A DNA stretch of 8,620 nucleotides from Rhodobacterales bacterium CG2_30_65_12 (GCA_001873585.1 MNZL01000089.1:1-8620); one strand, 5' to 3'. Shown: positions 1 to 6,035, counted from the first letter of the stretch. Notes: a model not told the origin generated them from the letters alone. Translations and numbers: made by a program.

Positions 1-633
1 GATCAGGCCGAGCAGCATCAACAGGGCCGAGTGCAAGGTGAGCGCCAGCCCGATCACGAAGGCGCAGAGCACAGCGGCGCCAAGCCCGCCCCTGTGCGGA
101 AACCGCGCCTCGACGATCAGCCGCAAGAGCCGCCCGCCCGGCAGCGGCCAAAGTGGCATGAGGGCGACAAAATTCACCGCCCCGGCGGCGAGCGCATAGG
201 CCCGGGCGGTTTCGGCAAGCGCCGGGGCTGTCGTGGCCAGCGTATCGCCAAGGGCGACGGCGACCACCATCGGCGCGAGGCCGAAGCCGGGCCCCATCAG
301 CAGCACGAAAAGCTGGGCGAGATCGCTCGTCGGCGCGCGGGCCGATATGCCCGGCCCCCCCGGCAGCGGGATCAGCCGGAACCGCGCGTCTGCGTGTCCG
401 GCGAGCCGAAAGCCGATCACATGGCCGAGCTCTTTGACCGCGAAGGCGAGCATCGCCGCGAGCGCAAAATCGAGGCCGATCACCACCGTGGCAAACAGGA
501 AGGCGGGGAAGATGGCAACCACCGCGCGCCCGTCGGCAGCGGTTACGGGCAGCCGCGGATCAGAGGCGAAAGCGGGGCGCACCACGAAAGCCATGGCTGC
601 AACCAGCGCGATGGAGAGGAAAACTTGGGCCAT
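1..633 (-). CDS. M50 (site-2 protease)-like membrane protein, partial, probably catalytically inactive
   Basis: The reading frame starts at ATG (631-633), with GAGG four bases upstream, and stays open for 211 codons to the left edge, so the C-terminus is missing. The protein is very hydrophobic, with likely membrane segments near residues 2-19, 42-66, 106-130, 147-165 and 185-211. Residues 67-71 read KELGH where M50 proteases have HExxH, and residues 154-167 begin with N and end PLPGG where the family has an N...PLDGG motif. Glu68 and His71 are kept, but the first zinc-binding His is Lys and the zinc-binding Asp is Pro165. The stretches after KELGH (GFRLAGH) and near residue 114 (GPGFGLAP) resemble the bacterial M50 fold. 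I infer a pseudo-protease or a membrane protein built on that scaffold, in the inner membrane. The substrate is unknown. An unrelated membrane protein with chance similarity is possible but less likely, because both motifs occur at sensible spacing. Confidence 0.75.
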   Translation of the reverse strand, partial: MAQVFLSIALVAAMAFVVRPAFASDPRLPVTAADGRAVVAIFPAFLFATVVIGLDFALAAMLAFAVKELGHVIGFRLAGHADARFRLIPLPGGPGISARAPTSDLAQLFVLLMGPGFGLAPMVVAVALGDTLATTAPALAETARAYALAAGAVNFVALMPLWPLPGGRLLRLIVEARFPHRGGLGAAVLCAFVIGLALTLHSALLMLLGLI

Positions 634-859
634 CAGACCTCGGGAGCCACAGGGGGCCGCGCGGAGAGATGAACGAGGGAAGGATCGCGCGCGGCCCGAG
701 ATGCAAATGTGCCGAATTCGAGGCAATTGAGCAATCAACGAGGCGGAAAAAGACTGTTTCTCCACCCCGGCGTCTTGACCGCGACAAAAACCGCAGCGAC
801 ACCGGGCGCGGTTGATAACGGGGCCCGCTGGGGGCGCGCGCCGGCGCAGGAGAAAAGGT

Positions 860-1066
860 ATGGGACGAGTGATCTCTTCGATAATCGGCGTGCTGCTTAT
901 CGCGCTCGGGTGTGTTTCGCTGATCGGCGCGGTTGATATTCTGCGCACGGGCGGCAGCACTGAAGATCTGGCTCAGGGCTTTCTGGTGCCCGGCTCGCTT
1001 TTCATCGTCGGCGGGTTCGTGATCTGGATGGGCTGGCAGGCGCGCGGCGGCCGGGGCGAAGACTGA
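860..1066 (+). CDS. Small two-helix membrane protein of unknown function
   Basis: This is a 68-residue protein starting at ATG 860, preceded by AGGAG and a second GG-rich stretch (848-858), a good ribosome binding site. An in-frame extension back to 812 is possible but lacks such a site. Residues 4-26 and about 40-59 are long hydrophobic stretches, consistent with two membrane helices. A short polar loop (residues 27-39, ILRTGGSTEDLAQ) joins them and a charged tail (ARGGRGED) ends the protein. There is no signal peptidase site and no motif I recognise. The gene stands alone, divergent from the M50-like gene and convergent with fabI, whose stop is 18 bases away. It is probably real, given the ribosome binding site and the coherent hydrophobic pattern. 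Function unknown. Confidence 0.6.
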   Translation: MGRVISSIIGVLLIALGCVSLIGAVDILRTGGSTEDLAQGFLVPGSLFIVGGFVIWMGWQARGGRGED

Positions 1067-1073
1067 CGCCCCG
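1052..1073. terminator. GC hairpin between convergent genes, possible terminator
   Basis: CGGGGCG (1052-1058) and CGCCCCG (1067-1073) form a perfect 7-bp stem with an 8-base loop. The stop codon of the small membrane protein gene lies in the loop. It sits 12 bases past the fabI stop on the minus strand. No T-run follows on either strand, so it is at best a weak or Rho-assisted terminator. Confidence 0.3.
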
Positions 1074-1084
1074 ACCCCTGGCGT

Positions 1085-1873
1085 TCAGAGGTTTTCCGGC
1101 TGCGGCATGCCGAGCACATGGAAGCCCGAATCGACCGTGACGATCTCGCCGGTGGTGCAATTGCCCCAATCGGAGGCAAGAAAAACGGCGGTGCCGCCCA
1201 CGGCTTCGAGCGTTGCGTTGTGGCGCAACGGCGCGTTTTCCTCGGTGTGGCGATAGGTCTTGCGGGCACCGCCAATGGCTGCACCCGCGAGCGTTTTCAT
1301 CGGCCCGGGGCTGATCGCGTTGACCCGGATGCCGTCGGGGCCGAGATCGTTGGCGAGGTAGCGCACACTTGCCTCCAACGCCGCCTTCGCCACGCCCATC
1401 ACGTTGTAGAACGGCGTGACCCGATTTGAGCCGCCATAGGTGAGGGTGAGCAGGGTGCCGCCCTGCGTCATCTTCGGCACACAGCGCCGCGCCACCTCGA
1501 TGAAGCTGTAGCAGGAGATATCGAGCGAGTTCTTGAAGTTGGCGCGGCTGGTGTTGAGAAAGCGCCCCGTAAGCTCGGTCTTGTCGGAATACGCAACCGC
1601 GTGCACCAGGATGTCGATCTGGTCCCAGCGCTGCCAGAGCGCGGCAAAGCCTGCATCAAGGGCGTCGTCGTTGGTCACGTCCATGTCGACGAGGAGATCG
1701 GAACCGAGCGAGGCGGCGAGCGGCGCCACCCGTTTGCCGAAGGCCTCGCCCTGATAGGAAAAAGCCAACTCCGCCCCTTCGCCCGCCATTGCCCTGGCGA
1801 TGCCCCAGGCAATCGAGCGTTCGTTGGCCACGCCCATGATCAGCGCGCGTTTGCCCTTGAGAAGATTGCCCAT
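1085..1873 (-). CDS. fabI: Enoyl-[acyl-carrier-protein] reductase (NADH)
   Basis: FabI catalyses the last step of each fatty acid elongation cycle, reducing trans-2-enoyl-ACP with NAD(P)H in the cytoplasm. The 262-residue product matches the usual length. A dinucleotide-binding stretch GVANERSIAWGIA lies at residues 14-26. The catalytic pair is Tyr156 and Lys163 (YNVMGVAK), with a second Tyr at 146, as in E. coli FabI. The position equivalent to E. coli Gly93 appears to be Ala94 (HAVAYSDK), as in some other FabI proteins. I chose ATG 1873 over a GTG three codons upstream, because AGGGAG at 1882-1887 lies eight bases from the ATG but abuts the GTG. That site lies inside the last codons of fabB, and the fabB stop is five bases before the start, so the two are co-transcribed and probably translationally coupled. 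The short-chain dehydrogenase fold and the operon partners make the assignment firm. Confidence 0.96.
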   Translation of the reverse strand: MGNLLKGKRALIMGVANERSIAWGIARAMAGEGAELAFSYQGEAFGKRVAPLAASLGSDLLVDMDVTNDDALDAGFAALWQRWDQIDILVHAVAYSDKTELTGRFLNTSRANFKNSLDISCYSFIEVARRCVPKMTQGGTLLTLTYGGSNRVTPFYNVMGVAKAALEASVRYLANDLGPDGIRVNAISPGPMKTLAGAAIGGARKTYRHTEENAPLRHNATLEAVGGTAVFLASDWGNCTTGEIVTVDSGFHVLGMPQPENL

Positions 1874-1878
1874 CGTCC

Positions 1879-3108
1879 TCACTCCCTGAACTTGCTGAGC
1901 AGCATAGAGCCGTTGGTGCCGCCAAAGCCGAAGCTGTTGGTCATCACCGTATCGAGCCCCGCGTTTTCCACCAACGCCGTTGCAATCTCTCCGGGCTCGA
2001 TCGCCGGATCGAGGGTCTCAACGTTGATCGACGGCGCGATGAAATCGCCCTCGAGCATAAGCAGGCAATAGATCGTTTCCTGCGCGCCGGTGGCGCCCTG
2101 GCTGTGGCCGGTCATCGACTTGGTGGAACTGATCGGCGGGGTGCTGCCGGCACCAAACACCCGGCGCACCGCTTGCACTTCTCCAACATCGCCCACCGGA
2201 GTCGAGGTGCCGTGTGCATTGATATATGATACTTTTCGATCCTTCGGCAGGGTGTCGAGCGCCAGCCGCATGGCCCGCTCGCCGCCCTCGCCGGAAGGGG
2301 CAACCATATCGTGCCCGTCGGAGGTGGCGGCAAATCCGGTAACTTCGGCATAGATTTTTGCCCCGCGCGCCTGCGCGTGCTCAAGGCTTTCGAGCACCAC
2401 GATGCCGCCGCCGCCGGCGATCACAAAGCCGTCGCGCCCTGCGTCGAAGGCGCGGCTCGCCTTCTCGGGCGTGTCGTTATACTTCGAGCTCATCGCGCCC
2501 ATCGCGTCGAACAGGCATGAGAGCGTCCAGTCCAGCTCTTCCGCGCCGCCGGCAAACATCACGTCTTGCTTGCCCATCATGATCTGCTCGGCGGCCACGC
2601 CGATATTGTGCAGCGAGGTCGAACAGGCGGAGGTGATCGAGTAGCTGATGCCCTTGATCCGATACGCGGTCGAGAGGTTTGCGGAGATCGTCGAACTCAT
2701 GCATTTGGGCACCGCGAAGGGCCCCACGCGCTTGGTCGCTCCGGTGGCGAGCACCGACTGGTGCGCGGCGAAGAGCGCCGATGTCGACGGCCCGCCAGAG
2801 CCGGCGATCACCCCGGTGCGCGGGTTGGAAACCATGTCGTCCGACAGCCCCGCGTCGGCAATGGCCTGGCCCATGGCGATATGGGCATAGGCGGCCCCCG
2901 GCCCCATGAACCGCAAGCTCCGCTTGTCGATGTGCGCCGCGATATCGATCTTGAGATCGCCGGCCACCTGAGAGCGGAAGCCATGCGCGGCCATGTCTTC
3001 GTTGAAGCTGATCCCGGACTTGCCCGCCATCAGCGCAGCGCGCACTTCCTCGACAGTATTGCCGATGGGCGAAACAATCCCCATCCCGGTGACGACGACG
3101 CGACGCAT
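1879..3108 (-). CDS. fabB: Beta-ketoacyl-[acyl-carrier-protein] synthase I
   Basis: FabB is the cytoplasmic condensing enzyme that elongates acyl-ACP with malonyl-ACP and is needed to extend the cis-3-decenoyl product of FabA. The 409-residue length is normal for the family. The thiolase-fold catalytic triad is Cys162 (in TSACSTSLHN), His299 (in NAHGTSTPVGD) and His335 (in KSMTGHSQGA, with the conserved Lys330), and the glycine-rich GFGGTN is at 394-399. The start at 3108 is set by AAGGAG seven bases upstream (3116-3121); a longer open frame reaching 3360 has no such signal and its extra 84 residues do not look like protein. The family cannot be split from FabF by motif alone, but the neighbours fabA and fabI point to FabB. 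fabI follows with a five-base gap. Upstream, instead of fabA at close range, lies about 1.07 kb holding an opposite-strand gene. Confidence 0.95.
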   Translation of the reverse strand: MRRVVVTGMGIVSPIGNTVEEVRAALMAGKSGISFNEDMAAHGFRSQVAGDLKIDIAAHIDKRSLRFMGPGAAYAHIAMGQAIADAGLSDDMVSNPRTGVIAGSGGPSTSALFAAHQSVLATGATKRVGPFAVPKCMSSTISANLSTAYRIKGISYSITSACSTSLHNIGVAAEQIMMGKQDVMFAGGAEELDWTLSCLFDAMGAMSSKYNDTPEKASRAFDAGRDGFVIAGGGGIVVLESLEHAQARGAKIYAEVTGFAATSDGHDMVAPSGEGGERAMRLALDTLPKDRKVSYINAHGTSTPVGDVGEVQAVRRVFGAGSTPPISSTKSMTGHSQGATGAQETIYCLLMLEGDFIAPSINVETLDPAIEPGEIATALVENAGLDTVMTNSFGFGGTNGSMLLSKFRE

Positions 3109-3115
3109 GGGTGTT

Positions 3116-3121
3116 CTCCTT
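3116..3121 (-). promoter_or_regulatory. Ribosome binding site of fabB
   Basis: AAGGAG on the minus strand, seven bases before the ATG at 3108. It fixes the start of fabB against the longer open frame. Confidence 0.85.
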
Positions 3122-3201
3122 TTTGGTTGGGGATGTGTGTAGGCCAGAGCGGGGAGGTGGGGCAAGGGGGAGCTAGGTAAACTCGCAAAGCCTTCAAGGC
3201 A

Positions 3202-3231
3202 ATTGTCGAACCGCTTCTTGACTTGTTGCAA
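3202..3231 (-). promoter_or_regulatory. Possible sigma70-type promoter for fabB-fabI
   Basis: On the minus strand TTGCAA (3226-3231) and GACAAT (3202-3207) are separated by 18 bases, each matching four of six consensus bases. Transcription would begin near 3195, about 87 bases before fabB. Such a promoter would let fabB-fabI be expressed despite the gene inserted between them and fabA. Both boxes are weak, so this is a candidate only. Confidence 0.3.
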
Positions 3232-3280
3232 ACGGCGATGCGACACGAAACATGGCGACTCTCCGACGTGGTGGTTCCCA

Positions 3281-4171
3281 ATGGCGAAAACATTGGAATG
3301 GAATGACCCTCGTTGCATCATCTGCATGCAAGCCGGAAAACTGACTGTTGAACATGTCATTCCCGACAGCCTAGGCGGAATACTGACCTGCCGTTTCCTT
3401 TGTCAGAACTGCAACAGCCGATTTGGATCGGGGTTTGAAGCCAAAGCACGTCTTGCGCCCGAATTGCGGCGCGCAGCATCGCACACGGGTGAATGCGCGG
3501 GTTTGGCCGAAAAACTAGAAGTTGGCGCCAATTATCGGCACGAGTTTGACGGCCAGGTTGTGGAGGCCCGCATCCGGCGAGATGGAACGATAGGACCTGC
3601 GAAGCTGGATGACGGTTCCATAATCACGCCCGACGGCAATGCCGAAAGCATTATCCGGTCAATGCTGAGTAAATGCGGCGCCTCTGGTTCTGAACGCGAC
3701 GCGGCGATTTCGAAATGGAGAAACGCGCCAGAAACAGAGTTGCTTGACCTTGGAAAAGGCATAGTTGTCCGAAGATGGCGCGATGTGCCCGCAACGCCGA
3801 CTTTCAAAGAAACCGCTCTTAGCCCGCTCGTCCCATTGAAGATCGCGTTCGAGTTTGCCGCGCTGGTCGTTGGTGCCGCGATCTACGGACAAGATAACGG
3901 TCTTGAAGAAATCCGGAGAGCACTTTCCGAGCAAGATGAGCGTTTCGCCAAGAGTGTGGTCAACACGTCGCTTGCGAGAAAACCGGCGCCATTCCACGGC
4001 ATAGCTTTCCGCGGCAACACCCCGGAAGCGCAATTTCAAGTGCGGCTTTTCGGGTATTTGGCATACACGGTGCGTTTCCCGCGTATCCAAATTGATCAAG
4101 AGTGCGTTGCCTATACGCACAAGTTAGATACGCAAGAAGACGGGGCAAGAGTATCGAGATGCGCTGAGTAG
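3281..4171 (+). CDS. HNH endonuclease-like protein inserted between fabA and fabB
   Basis: The 296-residue product carries an N-terminal HNH/zinc domain. CxxC is at residues 12-15, EHVIPDSLGG at 24-33 with the presumed catalytic His25, and CQNCNSRFG at 41-49, giving the second zinc pair Cys41/Cys44 and Asn45. This is the HNH_5-like pattern of DNA-cutting domains. Residues 50-296 match nothing I know; a hydrophobic stretch (PLKIAFEFAALVVGAAIY, 185-202) is more likely a buried helix than a membrane segment. I chose ATG 3281 because the zinc domain begins right after it; a TTG at 3203 would add 26 Cys- and Trp-rich residues with no family look. The ribosome binding site is weak. By hand count of sample lines, GC is about 50-63%, against about 70% in fabB. 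The gene lies inside the fab cluster on the opposite strand and ends nine bases from the fabA stop. An acquired gene is likely. Nuclease activity and any defence or mobility role are inference. Confidence 0.85.
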   Translation: MAKTLEWNDPRCIICMQAGKLTVEHVIPDSLGGILTCRFLCQNCNSRFGSGFEAKARLAPELRRAASHTGECAGLAEKLEVGANYRHEFDGQVVEARIRRDGTIGPAKLDDGSIITPDGNAESIIRSMLSKCGASGSERDAAISKWRNAPETELLDLGKGIVVRRWRDVPATPTFKETALSPLVPLKIAFEFAALVVGAAIYGQDNGLEEIRRALSEQDERFAKSVVNTSLARKPAPFHGIAFRGNTPEAQFQVRLFGYLAYTVRFPRIQIDQECVAYTHKLDTQEDGARVSRCAE

Positions 4172-4180
4172 AAAGCCCCC

Positions 4181-4690
4181 TCAACTCTCCGACAACGCCA
4201 CCTTCATGTCCTTGACGATGTAGATCACCTCGCCATCGGCCTCGACGATCCCATCGGCCACGCCCATCGTCAGACGCCGGGTCTGGATCGCCTTGGTGAA
4301 ATCCACCTTGTAGGTGAGCATCTTGCGCTCGGGCCGCACCATGCCGGTGAGTTTCACTTCGCCAACCCCCAGCGCATAGCCGCGCCCCTGCCAGCCGCGC
4401 CAGCCGAGGTTGAAGCCGGTGAGCTGCCACAGCCCGTCAAGACCGAGGCAGCCGGGCATGATCGGGTTGCCGGGGAAGTGGCACGCGAAGAACCACAGAT
4501 CGGGCGTGATATCGAATTCGGCCACCACGTGGCCCTTGCCGTGCAAGCCGCCGTCGCCGGAGATGTCGGTGATCCGGTCCATCATCAGCATCGGCGGGGC
4601 GGGGAGCTGGGCGTTGCCGGGGCCGAACAGCTCGCCGGCGGCGCATTTGAGAAGGTCTTCCTTGGAAAAACTCGTGGGATATTCCGCCAT
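4181..4690 (-). CDS. fabA: 3-hydroxydecanoyl-[acyl-carrier-protein] dehydratase/isomerase
   Basis: FabA dehydrates 3-hydroxydecanoyl-ACP and isomerises the trans-2 product to cis-3-decenoyl-ACP. This is the branch point for unsaturated fatty acids in the cytoplasm. The 169-residue protein has the family length and a single hot-dog fold. The active-site His71 lies in WFFACHFPGNPIMPG and Asp85 in CLGLDGLWQL, matching His70 and Asp84 of the E. coli enzyme. An early PPMLMMDRI block (32-40) is also typical. The start at 4690 gives the expected N-terminus; the ribosome binding site is only a weak purine stretch (GCGAGCGG). fabA is divergent from irr across 185 bases. Its stop is nine bases from that of the opposite-strand HNH gene, and no intrinsic terminator is visible there. 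fabA transcripts may therefore run on antisense through the HNH gene towards fabB. Confidence 0.96.
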   Translation of the reverse strand: MAEYPTSFSKEDLLKCAAGELFGPGNAQLPAPPMLMMDRITDISGDGGLHGKGHVVAEFDITPDLWFFACHFPGNPIMPGCLGLDGLWQLTGFNLGWRGWQGRGYALGVGEVKLTGMVRPERKMLTYKVDFTKAIQTRRLTMGVADGIVEADGEVIYIVKDMKVALSES

Positions 4691-4810
4691 CCGGGCCGCT
4701 CGCTTTTTGTCTTTTTCTGTTGCATGATGGCTCTACCATCGCCGCCCGAGAGCTGGCAAGGGCGCGGGCGCGAAGGGCTTGCGCGGATGAATCGCGGCGC
4801 TGGACGTATT

Positions 4811-4826
4811 ATCATTTGAAATTGAT
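4811..4826. promoter_or_regulatory. Imperfect 16-nt palindrome in the irr-fabA divergent region, candidate operator
   Basis: ATCATTTGAAATTGAT matches its own reverse complement at 12 of 16 positions, with ATCA and TGAT as perfect ends. It overlaps the proposed -35 box of irr and a GATAAT hexamer facing fabA (minus strand, 4808-4813). A regulator bound here could act on both genes. It does not closely match the rhizobial Irr box as I remember it (TTTAGAA type), so the binding protein is open. Confidence 0.35.
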
Positions 4827-4845
4827 GCACGACTCCGCTTATATG
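4816..4845 (+). promoter_or_regulatory. Probable promoter of irr
   Basis: TTGAAA (4816-4821) is followed after 18 bases by TATATG (4840-4845), or after 17 by TTATAT. It lies in the only clearly AT-rich stretch upstream of irr and would give a leader of roughly 25 bases. A further TATGAT at 4853-4858 has no matching -35 box. Confidence 0.4.
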
Positions 4846-4875
4846 GCAAGATTATGATATGCGCGGGATGACGCG

Positions 4876-5307
4876 ATGGCGATGATCGAAGCGAAACGCA
4901 AAGCGGCCCTGTGGCTCGAAAACGGCGGCATCCGCGCGACCCGTCAACGTGAGATACTGGCCGCGCTCCTGATGGGCGACGGCCACAATCGCCATGTCAC
5001 CGCCGAAAGCCTGTTTGATGCGGTGCGCGGCTGCGGCGAAAGGGTTTCGCTTGCCACCGTTTACAACACGCTTCGCGCGTTTTCCGAGGCCGGGCTGTTG
5101 CGCGAAATCCATGTGACGGGTGGCAAGGTCTATTTCGACACCGACACGACGAACCACGCGCATTTCTACTGGGAAGACACCGGCGAGCTTCACGATGCCG
5201 GCCACGACGCACCCGAGCACGAGGTGCGGGTGTCAAACCTGCCGACCCCGCCCGAGGGCACGGAAGTTTCCAGGGTCGATGTGGTGATCCGCCTGCGCCG
5301 GATCTGA
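4876..5307 (+). CDS. irr: Irr-type iron/heme-responsive transcriptional regulator (Fur family)
   Basis: Irr proteins are Fur-family DNA-binding regulators of alphaproteobacteria that control iron and heme genes and respond to heme rather than to free iron. The 143-residue product has an N-terminal winged helix (about residues 15-80) with TRQREIL and recognition-helix region VSLATVYNTLRAFSEAGLL (57-75). A dimerisation domain follows. His37 and His40 (GHNRH) and His94-Ala-His96 (NHAHFYWED) sit where Irr has its heme/metal histidines; the rhizobial triple-His motif is here HAH. The protein lacks the C-terminal CxxC pairs of Fur and has one cysteine, Cys53, so there is no Cys-Pro heme regulatory motif near the N-terminus. 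ATG 4876 is used; ATG 4882, two codons in, is possible. It is divergent from fabA and followed by a terminator at 5330. A PerR or Zur role is less likely given the HAH motif and the missing CxxC. Confidence 0.88.
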   Translation: MAMIEAKRKAALWLENGGIRATRQREILAALLMGDGHNRHVTAESLFDAVRGCGERVSLATVYNTLRAFSEAGLLREIHVTGGKVYFDTDTTNHAHFYWEDTGELHDAGHDAPEHEVRVSNLPTPPEGTEVSRVDVVIRLRRI

Positions 5308-5327
5308 GCGGACCCTTCCAGCCAAAG

Positions 5328-5365
5328 AAAAAGCCGCGCCTTTGCAAGCGCGGCTTTGGCTTTTT
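5328..5365. terminator. Bidirectional intrinsic terminator between irr and the FKBP gene
   Basis: AAAGCCGCGC (5330-5339) and GCGCGGCTTT (5348-5357) form a perfect 10-bp stem around an 8-base loop. TTTTT at 5361-5365 serves the plus strand, and the A-run at 5328-5332 gives a T-run on the minus strand. It lies 22 bases past the irr stop and 25 bases past the stop of the convergent isomerase gene. Confidence 0.88.
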
Positions 5366-5390
5366 CGGGCGCGCCGCGATCGCCCTTCGA

Positions 5391-5819
5391 TCAGCCGATT
5401 GCCACCAGCTCGATATCGAACACGAGGTCTTCGCCGGCGAGCGCATGGTTGGCGTCGAGCTTCATGTGGGTCTCGCTCACTTCGACCACGCGCACCGGCA
5501 TTTCCTGACCATCTTCGCCGCGCATTGCCAGGGTGACGCCCACTTCGCGCGGGATGTCGGCGGGCAGTTGCTCCAGCGGCACTTCGATCTCGCGGTCGGC
5601 GTGGCGCGGGCCGTAGGCCTGCATGACGTTGATCTCGACGCGCTTCTTCTCGCCCACTTTCATCCCCGGCATTGCCGCGTCGAGCCCGGGGATGATCTGG
5701 CCGGAGCCAACGGTAAATTCGAGCGGATCGCGGCCGGAGGAGCTGTCAAACTCGGTGCCGTCGGTGAGTGTGCCGGAATAGTGAATACGGACGGTATCGC
5801 CCTCTTTGACCTGGGTCAT
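5391..5819 (-). CDS. FKBP-type peptidyl-prolyl cis-trans isomerase, SlyD-like
   Basis: This enzyme speeds cis-trans isomerisation of peptide bonds before proline and probably acts as a folding chaperone in the cytoplasm. The FKBP domain opens with VRIHYSGTLTDGTEFDSS (residues 10-27) and continues with GQIIPGLDAAMPGMKVGEKK (40-59). A chaperone-type insert-in-flap region spans about 70-120. The domain closes with NHALAGEDLVFDIELV (124-139), the typical SlyD ending. At 142 residues it lacks the His/Cys-rich metal-binding tail of E. coli SlyD, as in many short relatives. There is no signal peptide. The start at ATG 5819 has AGGA nine bases upstream. The gene is convergent with irr across a shared terminator and has about 215 bases of non-coding DNA upstream, so it is probably transcribed alone. 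Confidence 0.93.
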   Translation of the reverse strand: MTQVKEGDTVRIHYSGTLTDGTEFDSSSGRDPLEFTVGSGQIIPGLDAAMPGMKVGEKKRVEINVMQAYGPRHADREIEVPLEQLPADIPREVGVTLAMRGEDGQEMPVRVVEVSETHMKLDANHALAGEDLVFDIELVAIG

Positions 5820-5884
5820 GCGTGCTTTTCCTGATTTTTGGGGTGTATGGCTTCAGCGAGGCCGGGGCTTTCCGGGTGCTCGCG

Positions 5885-5927
5885 GGGTTTGTCCCACCAT
5901 GGGGGTGTGCCGGCACGATGTAAACCC
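5885..5927. other. Nested inverted repeats upstream of the FKBP gene
   Basis: GGGTTT (5885-5890) pairs with AAACCC (5922-5927). Inside lie CACC/GGTG (5895-5898 with 5904-5907) and the perfect 10-base palindrome GTGCCGGCAC (5907-5916). The last two overlap by one base and cannot fully form together. It could be a leader structure, an operator, or chance in GC-rich DNA. No known RNA family was recognised, and nothing else is seen in 5820-6035. Confidence 0.2.
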
Positions 5928-6035
5928 GGGCGCGCCAACGGCACCGCCGCCGCCAGCCTTATGCGGAAGGCTCGGGCGCTTCGGCTCGGCTGCTGTCTTG
6001 CGTTCAGAAGCTATTGGATCCGGGCTGTGCCGGTT

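Noticed and set aside
31..730. Plus-strand open frames opposite the M50-like gene
   Set aside because: The translations are charged and repetitive, whereas the minus frame gives a coherent membrane protein with family motifs.
1874..1882. GTG start for fabI three codons upstream
   Set aside because: Its Shine-Dalgarno sequence would touch the start codon. ATG 1873 has an eight-base spacing and the usual FabI N-terminus.
3218..3246. A promoter for the HNH gene from TTGACT at 3218-3223
   Set aside because: The -35 box is good, but no acceptable -10 hexamer lies 16-18 bases downstream, so I did not list it.
3109..3360. N-terminal extension of fabB by 84 residues
   Set aside because: The AAGGAG site at 3116-3121 and the family N-terminus (MRRVVVTGMG) place the start at 3108. 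The extension would also overlap the HNH gene.
5820..6035. SRP RNA, tRNA or riboswitch in the gap upstream of the FKBP gene
   Set aside because: I looked for the conserved SRP loop, tRNA arms and common riboswitch cores and found none. Only short inverted repeats are present.
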